A stretch of DNA of 64,000 bases from Enoplolaimus lenunculus (taxonomy: Eukaryota > Nematoda > Enoplea > Enoplida > Thoracostomopsidae): the NCBI GenBank assembly GCA_030248215.1, contig JASANG010001276.1, forward strand, positions 310,001 to 374,000, written 5' to 3'. The position numbers and the translations under genes are program-made. The notes beneath the pieces are model-generated. The model did no database searches. It saw nothing but the letters and a program-made list of their open reading frames with translations, and was not told the origin of the DNA. How positions within the stretch are numbered: the stretch's first letter is position 1; the number at the start of each line of letters is the position of its first letter. Positions 21,901 through 36,900 of this stretch are shown piece by piece.

Positions 21901-24900
21901 AATGGTAATTTGAAACATTCTTTTATAGTATTCTGTTGCACAACTGCGAAAATTGTTAAATTTAACATCGTTCTGAGTTCTGTAATATTACAACAGAACA
22001 GTAACGTAGTGACCCAAATAAAAGATTTAGGTAATATAACTATAGGATACCTATTTTGAACCAGAATCAATAGACGTCTATTTTCCTAACAGAATACCGT
22101 AAATCAATAGGAGTTCAAATGTGCGAAGCCGACACTATTATTCGAAGTTTCGTCGTAATTCAGAGTTAAAACAACAAATGAACTACAATGTTATACACAT
22201 TTAAGTGTTTTCCATTAATTGACAGTAATAATATTCATCTTCCAAACATTTGACTCGTCTGAAATACAAAAAATGACCACAAATTACGACTGATAATACA
22301 AAACACGGCGTAAAACACTTAGTTCAGTTCATATAATTTAAACGTTTTTAAACGAATGCCATTGATTTGCAAAAATGAACGCTTAAGCCGGTACATGAAT
22401 GTAACTGCAACAAATTGAGCTAAAACCTGACATAAATCGAGCATGAAGTTAATGTGTCACTTGATAATAATTGCGGCCTATGTAAAGATCACGGGCGGAA
22501 CGTTTTTCTGTGGGACTAGAATAGACTAAACTTAAGCGTTATACTATTTTTTTGCTTGGCTTAGGCTTAGGCTTACGAATATGCTTATAATACTGTTCCG
22601 CCAATGTTCTTTACAGTGGCCATAATTGCATTCTTCAAATGTGAAAAACTTGAAACTGTTAACACAAAATATTGTCACGCGAAAAAATGAATGTTATTAG
22701 AATGACCCACGTACCATCATTGAAGTCTGCGTCGGCAACATACATTCGCAGCATACGTTTATTGAAATTTCTTCCCATACCCACGGTTCTTCGAATCGCG
22801 GTTCATCAGAGTCAATTTGGCGTTGTATGTCTTCTTCAGACAACCCGTATTTGGAATAGTCTTCGGGTCGAAGCGTGATACAGTCTTTGTCACTAACCCG
22901 TCGCAAAACCTGAAATAACAATACCCACAATAAAAACGACAACAACACCAACAGCAGCAGCAATAATTAATAATAATAACAACATAACAACAACACAACA
23001 CAACCACCACCACCACCACCACAACCAACAACAACAACAACAGCCCTTTTTACTTTTAGGACCGTCCCGGTTTCCGGTGGATTTCTTAAACAGAAGGCTT
23101 CAACTCTAGACTACATTTTTTCCTTAGGCTTAGGAATGCACTTTCTTCAACGCTTAGGCTTATGGCTTAAAAATATGCTTAATCTACTGTTACGGCCCTA
23201 AAAGTAACATTGGCCACAACACAAACAATAATAATACCGTCAAAGCGAAAGAAATATCACATATGGGAATTAAAAACCGCTGGCGTTTCGAATAAGTTGC
23301 AAACACAACAAGCTACAAATTATCGCTCTTCTGTTTAGGTAAAACCCACTCAGTCAAATTCAAACAAAACTTTTTCTGCTCTTGCATTTTTTGCCTCCAC
23401 AGACTTAAGGCTTAGGTTTTTCAAAAGGCTAACCTAAGTATACGCCTAACCTACTCCAAATCCTTCCACCTATACGATGTTTTTTAAGTAAACCTAAACC
23501 TTAAGCCTAAAATATGTGTGGAAAGTGTCCAATAAAATCAAATATCCACTAACTTTAACGTAAAATCCTTTGCCAATACACGTAGACCGACCGTACCAAC
23601 ACGTATTCGAAGTACAAGTTGCGTTGCGAATATACTGCGGGAAACGATTGCTACCAAGATCGACCCAGTCAACCACAGTATCACAATGCCACAATTGACT
23701 GTTGACACGTTGTCGGATCAATTCTTGTTGTCTATCGCTACTGTCTAAAAAGTTATGATTACTTAAATTGATTTCTGCTTGCCTGCTCATCCTGATTTGA
23801 TTATTTTCGTGGTTGGTTGCTTCAGTCGGTTGAGTGTGATTAATGTCATCAACAGGTTGTTGCGCAGATCGTTCAAACCGGCGACGATTATCAAGCACTT
23901 GTAGTTCTCTATTATATGTTCTATCCCGCAGTCTGACCCACGTAGCACCATGACGACCCTGATCTCGATTGCTATCACGTAAATACCAATCTGTTTGAGT
24001 ACCAGACGGACTATGGGTACGAGTGCCCGAGGTACGAGGCGTTCCGTCGGATAGCGATTCAGAATTAGCCAGGTTAGACCTGTGACGATGGGCTGAAGAC
24101 GGCGCCAGCGCAACTGCATTTGCATATAAACGCGCTTTTTCGTTAACAATTTTCAGTGACAATTCTGCGACTATTTCTTTGTCGGAAAATGTTAAATTTG
24201 GCTTACTGACGTGTTCGTTGTACAAGCGTTCAAGCTCTTGGAGCCGTGGACTTGTAAACTGATTCAGAGACGTCAAGTGGGGCATTGAATGCGAATCGAC
24301 AGGCTGGCGATTGCCTTCAAGTAGTAGACCGCCGTTGAATTTAGTCGCGTTTAAGTTGACGGCATTATGTTTAAAAGTTCTGGCAGCCGTTTCTGTACGC
24401 GACGATAAGTCTGGATGTCTGCGTTGAGTCAAAAACCACGGCGCGGTTTGTGTTTCACTTTGTTCACGTCCGCCATCTCTTAGCCGGACACCACTTCTGG
24501 AATTATCGGCGCGAGTTTGAGCGGCACGACCAGACTGCCTCGATATCTGCCGAATTAATGATCCATGTGGATCGTGTCGTTTAACAAGTTGTAGCAAATC
24601 TGAATACGGGCCCGACGTAATTAACTGGCGATGGCCTGGGACGGCGTAGAACGATTGATGATTTTGGAAGCGTTGACCGTTGACTGTAGCGGTTGGCGAT
24701 GCGTAAGTTCTTTCGTTTGGTTGCAGCTTTTTCGCACGAAACGTTGTTTGAGATAACGTTGACGGCAAAGGTGATATTATGTTTGCGCCTGAAAAGCAAA
24801 TATGTTAAAATACATGCGATCGACGCGTCGCACCGCCAAAAAAGCCATTTTGCTTGCTACTTCATGGTTCCCCGTGAAAAAAATCGTGCACGTGCCCTAT

Positions 24901-27900
24901 ATGCCAGCGATGGGCGCTCTCGGTCTCGGCATCTGTGTCGGTAAGTCTCGGGATTTCGTTGGTCTCGGTCTCGGTTTTTTCAGACTCGGTGGTTTACACA
25001 CCGAAATCAAAGACGTGAAAAAGCGATAAGCAATCACAAAAATTTTCCTTCGATCGCAGCTTTGGCCCGGAAATACTTGCGCATTTCGCCTACCAATGCA
25101 GACAATGACGGATTGTGAATTCAGCAATTTGAAAATCAGAATGACCCCTTCGGTTATCCAAAATTGAAATTTTTGAAAGGAAACCCAAAACGCTTTGATT
25201 TTATTGTGCCACAGCACAAATAGTTGCATTTTCGCATTTAAAACATTTAACGCATCGTTTAAAAAATTATGGGTCATCCGCATTTTATAACGTCACACAA
25301 GGTTAAAAACTTTCCCAGTCTATTCGGTTTGCAGGGGAGCAAAAACAACACTATAGCGTGTAATAAAATGAGAACGTCAGAAAATTTGATATCGTTGTCG
25401 CAAAGTAGCAAATATCTACAAAAAATGCTTTCGCACACGTATTTCGTTGATCCATCTTCAATTCCAAGTTTGAGTTACTAACAGTTTGTGAAACTAAATC
25501 AACTGCTAAACAGAACAAAAACAAAGTAGTAAAAGCACAAATCCATATCGCTCACCTGGAACGTCAATTTCACCAGGATCTGTCTCGGTTTCGACCACAG
25601 AAAAATCCGTATAATAATCACCAGTTGAATCGAATGTCAATCGACTCGGACGATGTATCGATTGGTATCTGAAAAATTCAAATAATTAAATGAACTAAAT
25701 TGATAAAGACACTACTTTACAGTATTTTTAAAAAAATTAAAAGTAACGTTTAACTTTGTCCTGGAGCTGGCCTGGTAATGGGCGGGCTACTTTTCTCGTT
25801 CTTCTTTAGACTACTTGACCGCTACACAAACGGTTTGAAGAGATGGCCGATCGCAAAAAAGTCCGCCACAGAGATGTACTCGCAAACTTGTTTTCACGTT
25901 TGGCGAGGCCTGACAACTAAGTATAACCCTAAACCTACATAATTCTAAAATGTAAGTTTAAGTCTAAGCATAAAATTCTCCAGTCCACTTGTCTCCCCGT
26001 GGACAGGCCATATACTTAACTTGGGCCGTTATGAACAAAATTATGTTAATTACATAATTAAGTAGTCTGAGAACTACAGTTGTCAACGCACAAAATTACA
26101 ATAAATCGTAGCAAGTCGTAACCAAATTGATAGCCATTACGCTTCCATTATTCCGGCATTTATCAAACTTTAAACGTCATATACCGTCCAAAAATTACCT
26201 TTCATCATACGACGTTCCCAACATCCGACGCAGTTCAGCAACTGGTTTAGGACCAGTGCCACAATATCGTCGGCCACGGACAGCTGGCGAAATCGTTTCC
26301 AACGACACCTGTTGCGGATAAACAGCTTCAAACCGATCATTACTTGAAACAATTGGCGTATTTGTCACACCATCGCGCAAACCAGAATCACTGTTGTCAT
26401 TATCATCAACGCTATGCGTTTCAGTACTCGTAATGCGATAGCTATCATCCGAACGTCCGTTTGAGCTGAGCGTTGTCATTTCCAATCCGTCGCAATAATA
26501 CTTAGGCGACAATGGATTATAGACGGCAACTAAGAGCAACAAAAGCAACACCGCAAACAAATATGTTGCGCATGCAGTCAAATGCGATACAACACATACA
26601 GTCATTACTGCAGCACAACGTAACGCGACAGTGTCGACACGACATAATAAATATGTACGATAAAGTGTGTTTTTGAGTTCGACGTCAAGTCCACCAATAC
26701 AGGCCATCTAATAATAACAATCGGCATTTAACAGCTTACCACAGTCGACGACCAATTGCGAACAATTGCAGTTTATGACCGTACGTGCCGCATTGATATT
26801 GAACTGATTGCTCGACGACTTACATATTATTCGATTATATATTATAACAATCATCGTATTATTCTAAATTTAAAAAGATTATACTATACTCGGCAAAAAG
26901 GGTTTGAGCAGCGTAATTATGCAAAAAAAAATTTTCAAAATTGAATCCTTTTTAAACAAACGCACTGACTGAAGGATAACCACTAAAACACCTCGGGATT
27001 GTAGGTAGCACAATATGTTATATATGTTTTGCCATCGTTCAAAACAAATGCTACAATTAGAGCAACAGCGATGGATCTAAGATTTGTTCGGGGTACGAAC
27101 GCGTTTAAAAAATATCGGGAACCCAACAGAAGCGAGCGATCAAGCAAAAAGAAGAGTCGTATAAGAATATAAGTAAAACTGCGAAAAAACCTTGGCAAGT
27201 GATGAGCCACCAGACGCAGCTGGTTTTGTATTGAATTCCAGATACAATATTTTCAAAAGTTTTTCGTGGGTCAGGCAGGCTGGCAGGCTGATCGATTCGT
27301 TAGATAGCATGGGTGCAACCAGAATTCTGATTCCGATTCAAAACGAGTTCCGATTCCGATTTCGATTGCACAATCAATCAGAATCAGAATTTTGAAATTT
27401 TAATTTTAATCACACCTTGTTATGATATGTTGCATAAAAATTCTGTATTATTTATCTGTTAAATTGTTTTCGATCAGTTAACTTATCAATCATTGATTGT
27501 AGTTTAGCTTTACAGAACCAAAAATCATCGCCAATTTGTTCACGCGACCTTTTGGAAAATTGTTGGACGCCAACAGATACCTATATCAACATTATATATT
27601 TGTCAATACAAAATTATTCGTACAGTTGCAAAATTATCAGTTCCGATTCCGATTACAATTCCGGTATAAATTTTCTGACACCCTGCTAGATAGATAGACA
27701 GATAGATAAGCGGTTGTATATGATATAACGCCAAAATAGGCGCTCGTGTAGGCAAAAGATTGCTTTGATTACCCAATCTAATACCGTATTAATGTGATTC
27801 TTTACCCGCGTAAAATTTCATAAAAAAACTTGAAGCCAAATAATGTACAATAGTGACCCGAATAAGAGGGGGGACTGAAATTTATTCGGACTCTAGAGTG

Positions 27901-30900
27901 TACCCCCTGTTATTCTATAATGAATTGATATTATTTTTAAACCGCCCTCCGCCGCCCTTCATTACTGATATATACCGTTATGCAACTACAAGTTGAGATA
28001 AACGTTTGTAAGCAGAATGAACTTTCAAAACTTAAGTATGCTTAAAGATTCGAACTCAGCTTTATTTGGTCCTGGAGTCATTCTGCACTACAATTAGGGA
28101 CAATTGACATTTATGGACTCTTATTAGGGTTTAGGGACTCTATTCGCTTACGGACTTTTATTAAGGATACGGAATCCTATTGATTGGGACTCAAATGACG
28201 ACCCCCTCGTATTCGGGTCACCACAGTAGAAAAACTTGAATTTTGAATCAGTTTCTACCGAACGAGTGAGAAATAAGTAGCGAGTAACATCAATGCACTG
28301 TAACATTACACAATTGTATTCAACGCAGCACAGAAAAAAATAAGGTCGGGTAATGGTAAAGGAATTTTGCATGGGCAAAGGCGGGTAACGAGTGAATAAA
28401 TGCACGGGATGATCCCCGTCTCAAATTCTGTACCACACCCGCGTTTATCCGCGGGTTGAGACCCACTCTGGCAATAATCCACATGACAAAACCTAAGTCA
28501 GGGGAGGGGAACTTGATTCAAATCAGGTCAGGGTCATATACGCGGGAACACAATATATTACAATATGTAGTAAAAAAATCTGGTCAGCGTAGCAAGAAAG
28601 AAGCAAAATGTTATTTTACTAATTTGTAATGTAAACCTTGCCATTTTTTTCATAAAATCCTTATTCGTGTGTTTTGGCTCGAAAACAAATTTTTCTAATC
28701 ACAAAATTTGAGAGCACCAAAATTTGCTGTGACACTGACCAAACCTAGGTATATATTCGAAAAGGAAATTTTATGGTATAGCGCATAGATTCCGATTACA
28801 ATTCCAAATCAAAACGCGTTCCGATTCCGATTGTACAATCAATTCAAATCGGGATTTTTAAATTTTAATTTTAAGCCTACTTGTTAAAATTCGTTGCATA
28901 AAAATTCTGTATATATCGTTGATTTTAAAAATAGCAAGATTTGACTGTGATTAAGCTTTACAGCACCAAAAATCATTGCCAATTTGTTCACGCGACGTTT
29001 ATTCAATATTGTTTCCACACCCAACAAACACACTAAATCAATAATTTATTTATTTATTGATGCGAATTATCCGTATAGTCACAAAATTGGTAGTTCTGAT
29101 GCCGGTATTAATTTGCTGTTCCGATTCCGATACAATTCAATTCCGCTTCGCACCCACGTATAGCTCTTATTATAAATGCGTGTTGAAACAACAAAAGTAA
29201 ATTATGCTATTTATAATATTCATCGTTTGCAAAACACTAAACCACTAAACAGCGCCGTATCATTTTCTGCCTTCCGCCGGAAAAAATATCAAACGGAGCG
29301 CTTATAACCTTCAGAGCCATAGCTCGAATAGTAATTCGGGTAGCTATAAAGTCCCAAAAAAATTTAGACTCTACGATCCAAAACGTTAGTCAAAATCTCA
29401 TCAACGGTGCATTTTTCTTGTCAGTCTGTGTTAAAGCTTCGAGCGGGGGGGGGGGGATATCAAACGCTGTTCCCCTTACATACGCCCTTGACAACCTTTA
29501 AAGCAATGTTCAGTCATAGCCAAATAATCCCCGTGTAATTATTTTTATTGTCCTCGAAAGCAATAAAACAGGATGAAAAATGACAAAACGACGTAACCTA
29601 AAAAAACCCCTCAAACCATACACATATTGACTTAAATATATGCTATAATACGATTGAAATTATGTATTATACAAATCTCCTAATTTTAAAATGTACAAAT
29701 CTGGTCTCTGTTTAGGTTAGGGTATACAGAAACCGATATCTTTCATAGTTCTTCATACAAGTGTATGCAGTTACAAACATAAAACTGGTTCACACACACA
29801 CACTGTTTGTTGCCAGCATTTTGTTGTTCAAGCATACCGTTGCAAAACTGAATTCGCTGGTTAACAGGGTGAAGCCGGACGTTCACAGCGCTGGCCAATG
29901 TTACTTTGAGCGGCGTAACAGTAGGTTAAGCGTATTCCTAAACCTAAGCCTTAGCGTTGCAAAAATGAGTTCGTAAGCCTAAGCAAAAAGAATGTAATCT
30001 AGACTCTAAACCTACTCTTTTATAACCCCAACCAGAAACCTGGACGCCCCTTAAAGTAACATGGGCCAAAGTACTTCAGCCGAAGATCGACAGACTTTTG
30101 GTGAAGTCAAAGGTGAACAAATCGGTCGGCGTTTAAACTGGACGAAAATGAAAATTAGTCAGCTGAAGATAAATATTGAAATTACCAATTTTTCTATAAA
30201 ATATTTTCAAATTTTTTTTACAATTTAATTTCGAAAGTTGGCCAGGGTCTTTTTCGTTATCCCCCCAGCCCGTGTTTACCCAAAAATCGTTGGATTTATA
30301 TATTTTTGTTGCATATTTGAGCTTCTTATAACTTCCCCTGATCATTCCACGCCTAAGTTTAAATTTTTGAAAAATTCGATTATTAAGGCACCGCGGTCCC
30401 CCATGGGATCCAAAAACTTGGGATTCAAAAACTTTTTTGTCAAAAAGTTTGACAAATTATATACCATTCGATGCAGCTTGCGGATCTGAGTCCAATGGGA
30501 TTAAATTTTTTGCTATCAGACGATTGGTTAACGAGTTATTGTCAAATAACTGATTTGGCGCGCTGCCAACGATTTGGGTCGGCGCCAAATCAATTACTTG
30601 ACTCCATATAATTCGTTCCTCCGGACCTTAAAAATCGAACTTTTCATAAATTCAAATTTAGGCGTGGAATAATCAAGGGACGTCAAGAGATACTCAAATA
30701 TGCAAAAAGTTTCCGAATCGAACCAATTTTTGGGCAAACGCGGGCTGGGGGGATAACGGAAAAAAAACACAGTTTAGAAACAAACTCCTGTGATCGACAC
30801 AACTTTTGCATTGATACGAAAATATTTCACTATCAACATTACGGAATCTCCGGCAAAAATTTTAACGAAGCTTAAAGTTTGGGTCGATTTTCATTAGGGA

Positions 30901-33900
30901 TATGCCGATTAACCGGCATCGGCACTGTAAAAAAATTGCCGATTCTTTGCCGATACTTTTTGCACATAACAGTCGGTTGCAATGCTATCAATTACATTTC
31001 TGGGCGCACAATAGTGTCTGCTTAGGAAAATTGTTCTCTCTCTTGCGTTTGCGTTTGAAAAAATTAATTGAAATTAACCGTTCTTATGAAATTATAATCG
31101 TTTATGGTGGTTAGCGTTTAAGCCTTCATATAATAACGTAATGTAGTATTCTATCTGCTTATTAAGCATGGTGTACTAGAAGTTGGAATCGGCATCGGCA
31201 TCGGTGTCGGCAAAAATTTTGGTATTGGCACATCCCTAATTTTGATCTACAGCTACATTTATGGCTATATTTTATGTTACTTTGCATCTGTTATATTGTT
31301 TATCCAGTAACCATAATTACTCTGAGCGAAATTTACTATCCTGAACCAAAACCTGCCTTAGAAGCGGTCCAATGATTAAGACAGAATGCTAAAACATTCG
31401 AAATCACATGTTTGTGTTCTTGTCAAACCGGCTGAATCAATTTTCAGAAACTTAGAACGTGCCGTTCAGGTCCTCAATCCATGATTCAATGGGCCAATGT
31501 TACTTTAAGGGGCGTAACAGTAGATTAAGCGTATTCCTAAGCCTAAGCCTAAGCGTTGCAAAAATGTGTTTCTAAGCCTAAGCCTAAGTAAAAATACAAT
31601 CTAGAACCTAAAACCTACTCTTTTACGAAAACCTTTACACCCCTTAAAGTAACATGGCCATTCAATGAATTTGGGTTCCGATATGTCAAAATTCGCATGT
31701 TTCTATTGTCCGTCTAAGATTCGGCTTGCTTAAAGTGGTACGTCAAACAACATTTGTCACTCTACAGTATTTTTGTCCACATGAAGCGATTTTTCGAAGT
31801 CAAGGTTTCGATTCTGCAAAATCACAACGGGTTTGAATTCGCTGAAATGTTGAATTCCGTACCACTGCGCTTACTTGTCAATTAAAAGTGAAAGAAATAT
31901 AAAACGTACAACAATGCTGGTTCAGAAGCTTAACATAAGTTCGAAGATTATTGAAACTTCAAACCAGGGCCCGTATTCTCAAATGAGTATAGCAACTATC
32001 ATCAGTTAATAATAGATTTTTAAACTCGCTCACTATTGCAGTTGTTGAGCTCAAACTTGGTACAGCAGTACAGCAAATCAAATGCGAATAATGTACGAAA
32101 TTTTCAGTCTCAGCATTTACTGGTTCGAAAGTTACAAGACCTATCACTAACTGGTAATAGATGCTACACACATTTGAGAATACGGGCCTGAAAATAATTC
32201 GAGGATACCAAGAGAAATTAATCTAACCTTACCTTCTCTACCTAACAGGTAAGAATGTAGATGTAGAAAAGATTGCTGGACTTCGATTGAAAATTACAAC
32301 AACATAGTTAAAATTGTGACATAACATTTGTAATTTATATCAAAACAAATATATAACGTTGCGGTTGAAAATACAAAAGGTCAGATGTGCAGTATTGCAT
32401 GCAGGTATTACAAACCGGTGATTATATCATTATTATCTGATCAACACGGTTTTATTAATATTACAATTAAACACTTACTATAACTTTTCGCTTTGAAGAA
32501 AAGAAACCTAACTCAATATTAATATTTCATTAGCCAATCCTCCGCAAAAGTTTCCATAGTTCAATTTGTCGTTTAAACGGCTGTTCGAATAAACTTTGCC
32601 CTCACTGATAATTTTTGTATTAACAAATATAATATTGATTTAAAGTGTTGTGTTGGCTGGTACCAGTTTTCAAAAACATCGCATGAACATATTAGCGATA
32701 AATTTTGGTTCTGTGAAGCTAAACTACAATCGATTATTGATAAGTTAACTCATCAAATTCAATTTAATAGATACAAAATCATACAGAATTTGGCCCATGT
32801 ATACTTTGCTTCCCTCCCAAAACGCCGTCCCAAGTAAAAAAATTGATAGGTTATATTTGAGGTGGGATTTTGGGATCTCGGGGTTTTGTGATTTCAATAA
32901 AATTTATCGCAAGCAATTCCTTGGGCTTAGGCTTAAGTTTAAGATTAAGTAGGTTTCAAATTAGAAGTTTATTCGTAAGATCTGGCGTAAGCAGGAATGT
33001 AGTGACTTAGGCTACGTTTCAGATTTAGGTTTAGACTTTAAGCTTAAGCATAGTTTTAGGCTTAGGCTGAGGTTTGGGAATTGTTTTAAACATAGACTGA
33101 ATCTAAAATGTACGTAGGGCTAAGACAGCAAACAGCATTCGCTAAGGCTTAGGCCGAGGCTTTATGAATAGGCTTTGGTTAAACATGGATTAGATCTTAA
33201 ATGACGCTTGGGCTTAATCTTAGGCTTAGGCTTATTCTTAGACTTAGGCTTTAGGAGCAGGCTTTGGTTTAAGCATAGATTAGATCTTTAATGACACAGG
33301 CTTTTGTTTACGCTTAGCCTTAGGCTTTAAAAATAGGCTTTGGTTTAAACATAGATTAGATCTTAAATGACCCTTGGTCTAAATCACAGGCTTATACTTA
33401 GACATAGGCTTAGGCTTACGCTTTGCCCTGGGTTTATTTTTAGGCTTAGGTTTAGGCTTGGGTTTAGGAGCATTCCATCTTCGACCGTATCTCGAAATCC
33501 CAATATACCAAAGTTTCGTCTTCGATTTCGGAATTCCGGTTGCACCCTGCTTAAAAACATTTGGAGCAAACGAATATTTTTAGACGTTCCTAGAAACTGA
33601 GAAATCGTTAACGATCTCACGGGCAATTGGTCACGGTCAATCTTAGCACCCCTGTGTATTTTGCTCGTATACAACGACAATTTCGTTTCTGACACTACTT
33701 TCATGTGATTTGTTACATATTCCGTAAGACAAACCCATCATAACTAATGACTTGTACTGCAATTAAATCGTTTCTCCAATGAATTTTTGCGATTTCATCA
33801 TCTGAGATCAAAATTTTTAACTCCAAATGTGGGTCGATATTAATATGCAGAAATTACTTCAGCTATGTTTAATTTTAAACTAGCCGAGCGGCTGGCTTGT

Positions 33901-36900
33901 CACGGTATTTCGCTTGCGAGATTTTTTAGATTTTTCACTTTTAACGTGTCACCCGTTAGAAACGCCACATCAGTCATTCATTTCAAGATTACTCCAAAGG
34001 CAAAATATTAATCATAAACTCGACATACAACGAGACAGCCAGGTTTGGCCTGGTTTGTTTGAAAGTATAAACAAACACTTGATGCGAAATTTGGTCGTGT
34101 CTCGTGTTCAAAATTTCGGCTCATGTATAGAACTGGGCCGGATCGTTTTCCGGAAAAGCTATAAATAGAGTCAGTTTAAGCTTTAAACTAATTTTTTGGC
34201 TTAGGCTTAGGAATAGGCTCATCCATACGCTTAGGCTTAGGCATAGGCTTAAGCATAGGAATAGGCTTATACTACTGTTCCGGCACTGTTCTATACATGG
34301 GCCAAACTCTCTAAACCCTACCGTTTTAATTGTTAACGCCAAATTCCTACTATTTGTTTTGACCCTGTAGGCTGCGTATAATATAATTAATAATCGTCTA
34401 CACACACAAAACCCATCTAATCACATTCTGTATTCTGTCGGCTGATGTTGGACCGCCAGACATTATTACATGAAACATAAGCAGCGTTGAGCAGTTTTTA
34501 ATTTAATAATTGCGTGCACCTTGTATACGCACTTAGAACTCACTTTCAAAACATTGCGTACCTGGTACCAAACCATTAAAATACCGTTACGACCCTTTAC
34601 AGTTTGAAACGACCGCAGACACCAATGAACGAATGTTTTCGTTGCTAAATGCAAACACCAGTCAACTTGAGTAAGCTTGACTTCTTGTGAAATAAATCCG
34701 AATTAGTGCTTCAATTTCGATCCGAATTAGTGCTTCAATTTCGATCCGAATTAGTGCTTCAATTTCGATCCGAATTAGTACTATCTGGTGTCAAAAAATG
34801 CTCTGATTGTAGTTTGTTTAGGGTTATTGCATATGACAGCTACCTGCCTCTGAACAAGGCGGGGGTTGACCAAAAACGCAACACCCAGTGGTACATTTAG
34901 TAGCATGTGTGACCACAAGACTTGCATACGCTTGTATCATGCACTCATAATGTTAATTACAGGGAGAGACATACAAAATGTGAACCTGCCAGCACGTCAA
35001 TCAACCACTCAGTGTCTCACCCTCTTAGTAGTCGACCTTCTATAATCCGCATCTGCCGAATCTTCCATGCTCTCAGTATTAGAAACATGATAACCAAATA
35101 AGTAAATATTTCAGCTTTGGAATAATATTCGACTACTGCAACTATTTTCGGTTGGAGTGTGGTACTTGTGAATGCAAAAGTAGTCCATGCTATCATAGTA
35201 CAACAAAACCTATGTAATATGTAATTTGTAGACCTAGATTTTCCACAACAACAAGGGCCTATGTTACTTTAAGGGGTGTCCAGGCTTCTGGTGGGTCCAT
35301 AAAAGAGTAGGTTTAGATTCTAGATTACATTTTTGCCTAGGCTTAGGCTTAGGCTAAAGCTTCGGAACTCGTTGTTGCAACGCTTAGGCTTAGGCTTAGG
35401 CTTAGGAATACGCTTAATCTACTGTTACGCTCTAAAGTAACATTGGCCACGACAAGTATTGACCGGAAAGACCTTTGCTTACTAAATTGTTTACAACGTC
35501 CAATCTGCCATTTCTTATGTCTACAACATCATATCAACACCATCAGACCCAACTCAGAAATCATCAAATAAAACACAAAATGCCTCTTAAAGAAACCGCG
35601 TAGAAATTAAACAAATACGTTCTCTTTCAGTGAATTCGGAATACGTTCAGACTAACATTAATCGCAATTACGATAGTACACACATACGAGAACCAAAGTA
35701 ATGACCGTAAATCACAGTTTTATTTTTAAGGCGAAATGAATTAATAAATCTATCACACACACACGTCCATTTCGCTAGCCATGTAATCCACATTTTGGAT
35801 GCTGAAAAAATATCTAAACCATCGCCGTAAGAATAACAATAAACGCTATCTATCGGAGCCACAGTACAGATTAATATTAACAGCAGTAAATATAAGCACT
35901 CACATAAATTACTCATTTCGACAGCTAATATCAAAATCATTAGGCGCTAGCTATTTCGCAAAAAAATTTACACAATACGGCTACTTCCGCATCCTACGCG
36001 ATACACAAGATCTTAACACTATCAGATATGCGGTATTGTGAAAGGGCATCAAGCCAAGATCCCGGCGTGCTTAGCGCTAACGTCTGAAATGTTCTTGCCT
36101 CGCCCATCCAGAGGGCCCTCGGCAAAAATTTCAAAATACGAAATTTTACCAGTAAACTTGTAATTTGTCTTTTAATACCAAAATTAGATGTGTGTTTTTT
36201 GCTCGCTATCGCTGGAGAGTATATATATTTACAATAGCATGAACAATTTCAACATTTATTACGTTTGGATGATTCCCCCGTCAACGTTGCGCAAGCCTGT
36301 CACACACTTAATAGAACGCCAATGATCCAAGCACAAACAAATTGTATAAAAAATTATTTCAAATCTGAAATCGTATTAATTAGCAGATTAGTTAATTATA
36401 CTCGTGGCAGCGATTCAACTGCATGATTTGACATCGAAAATCGATGTGCACATGAATAAATTACGACCTAATTCAATTGCACACACCGTACACCAGATTG
36501 AAAACGCAAACAGCCAGCCATGTACGTAGATCAAGACACACTTATTAAGTGCTGCTAAATAGCTATGTAATTTGCCGGTGACCATCACTTATTAATCCAC
36601 TGCACTGTTCACCCATACATTCTGGGGCAAAAAGTTCCATTTTACATATACTCACAACAGCAAAGGACACCTTATTTACAAGCATATTTTAGATTTACCA
36701 CCAAAAAAGCACCAACTATAATTCTCTTTGCTTACTCGAGCTCATCACATTTGGGTGGAATTCATGACTTGACTTGTTTAGATCGCACTCGCAGTGTGGT
36801 TAATGTAGTGCAGTGTCCTGAACATTTATTCCGCTAGTGGGCAACTTCGGTGACTGTAGCAAATTGAATACAAAACAATCATTTAAATATGTTGTAATGT

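Larger units (their letters stand above)
20247..22474 (-). other. Part of the giant NUDT19-like intron, below the nested gene
   Basis: AT-rich, no coding exon recognised. It contains the diverged family A element at 21029-21190, a GC-rich foldback MITE at 21413-21581 and a TGTAGTGACCC fragment at 22003-22108. Confidence 0.5.

Noticed and set aside
26983-27210. Minus-strand hydrophobic frame upstream of the secreted-factor gene
   Set aside because: No splice site links it in phase to the first exon at 26707, which has its own ATG and signal-like stretch.
31959-32171. 70-codon minus-strand frame
   Set aside because: It coincides with a MITE bounded by near-perfect CCCGTATTCTCAAATG inverted ends.
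34541-34654. Minus-strand exon-like piece (TKTFVHWCLRSF...) first considered as the tail of the NUDT19-like gene
   Set aside because: The true tail exons at 20246-20036 and 19125-18917 match the family far better and in phase, so this open stretch is chance.
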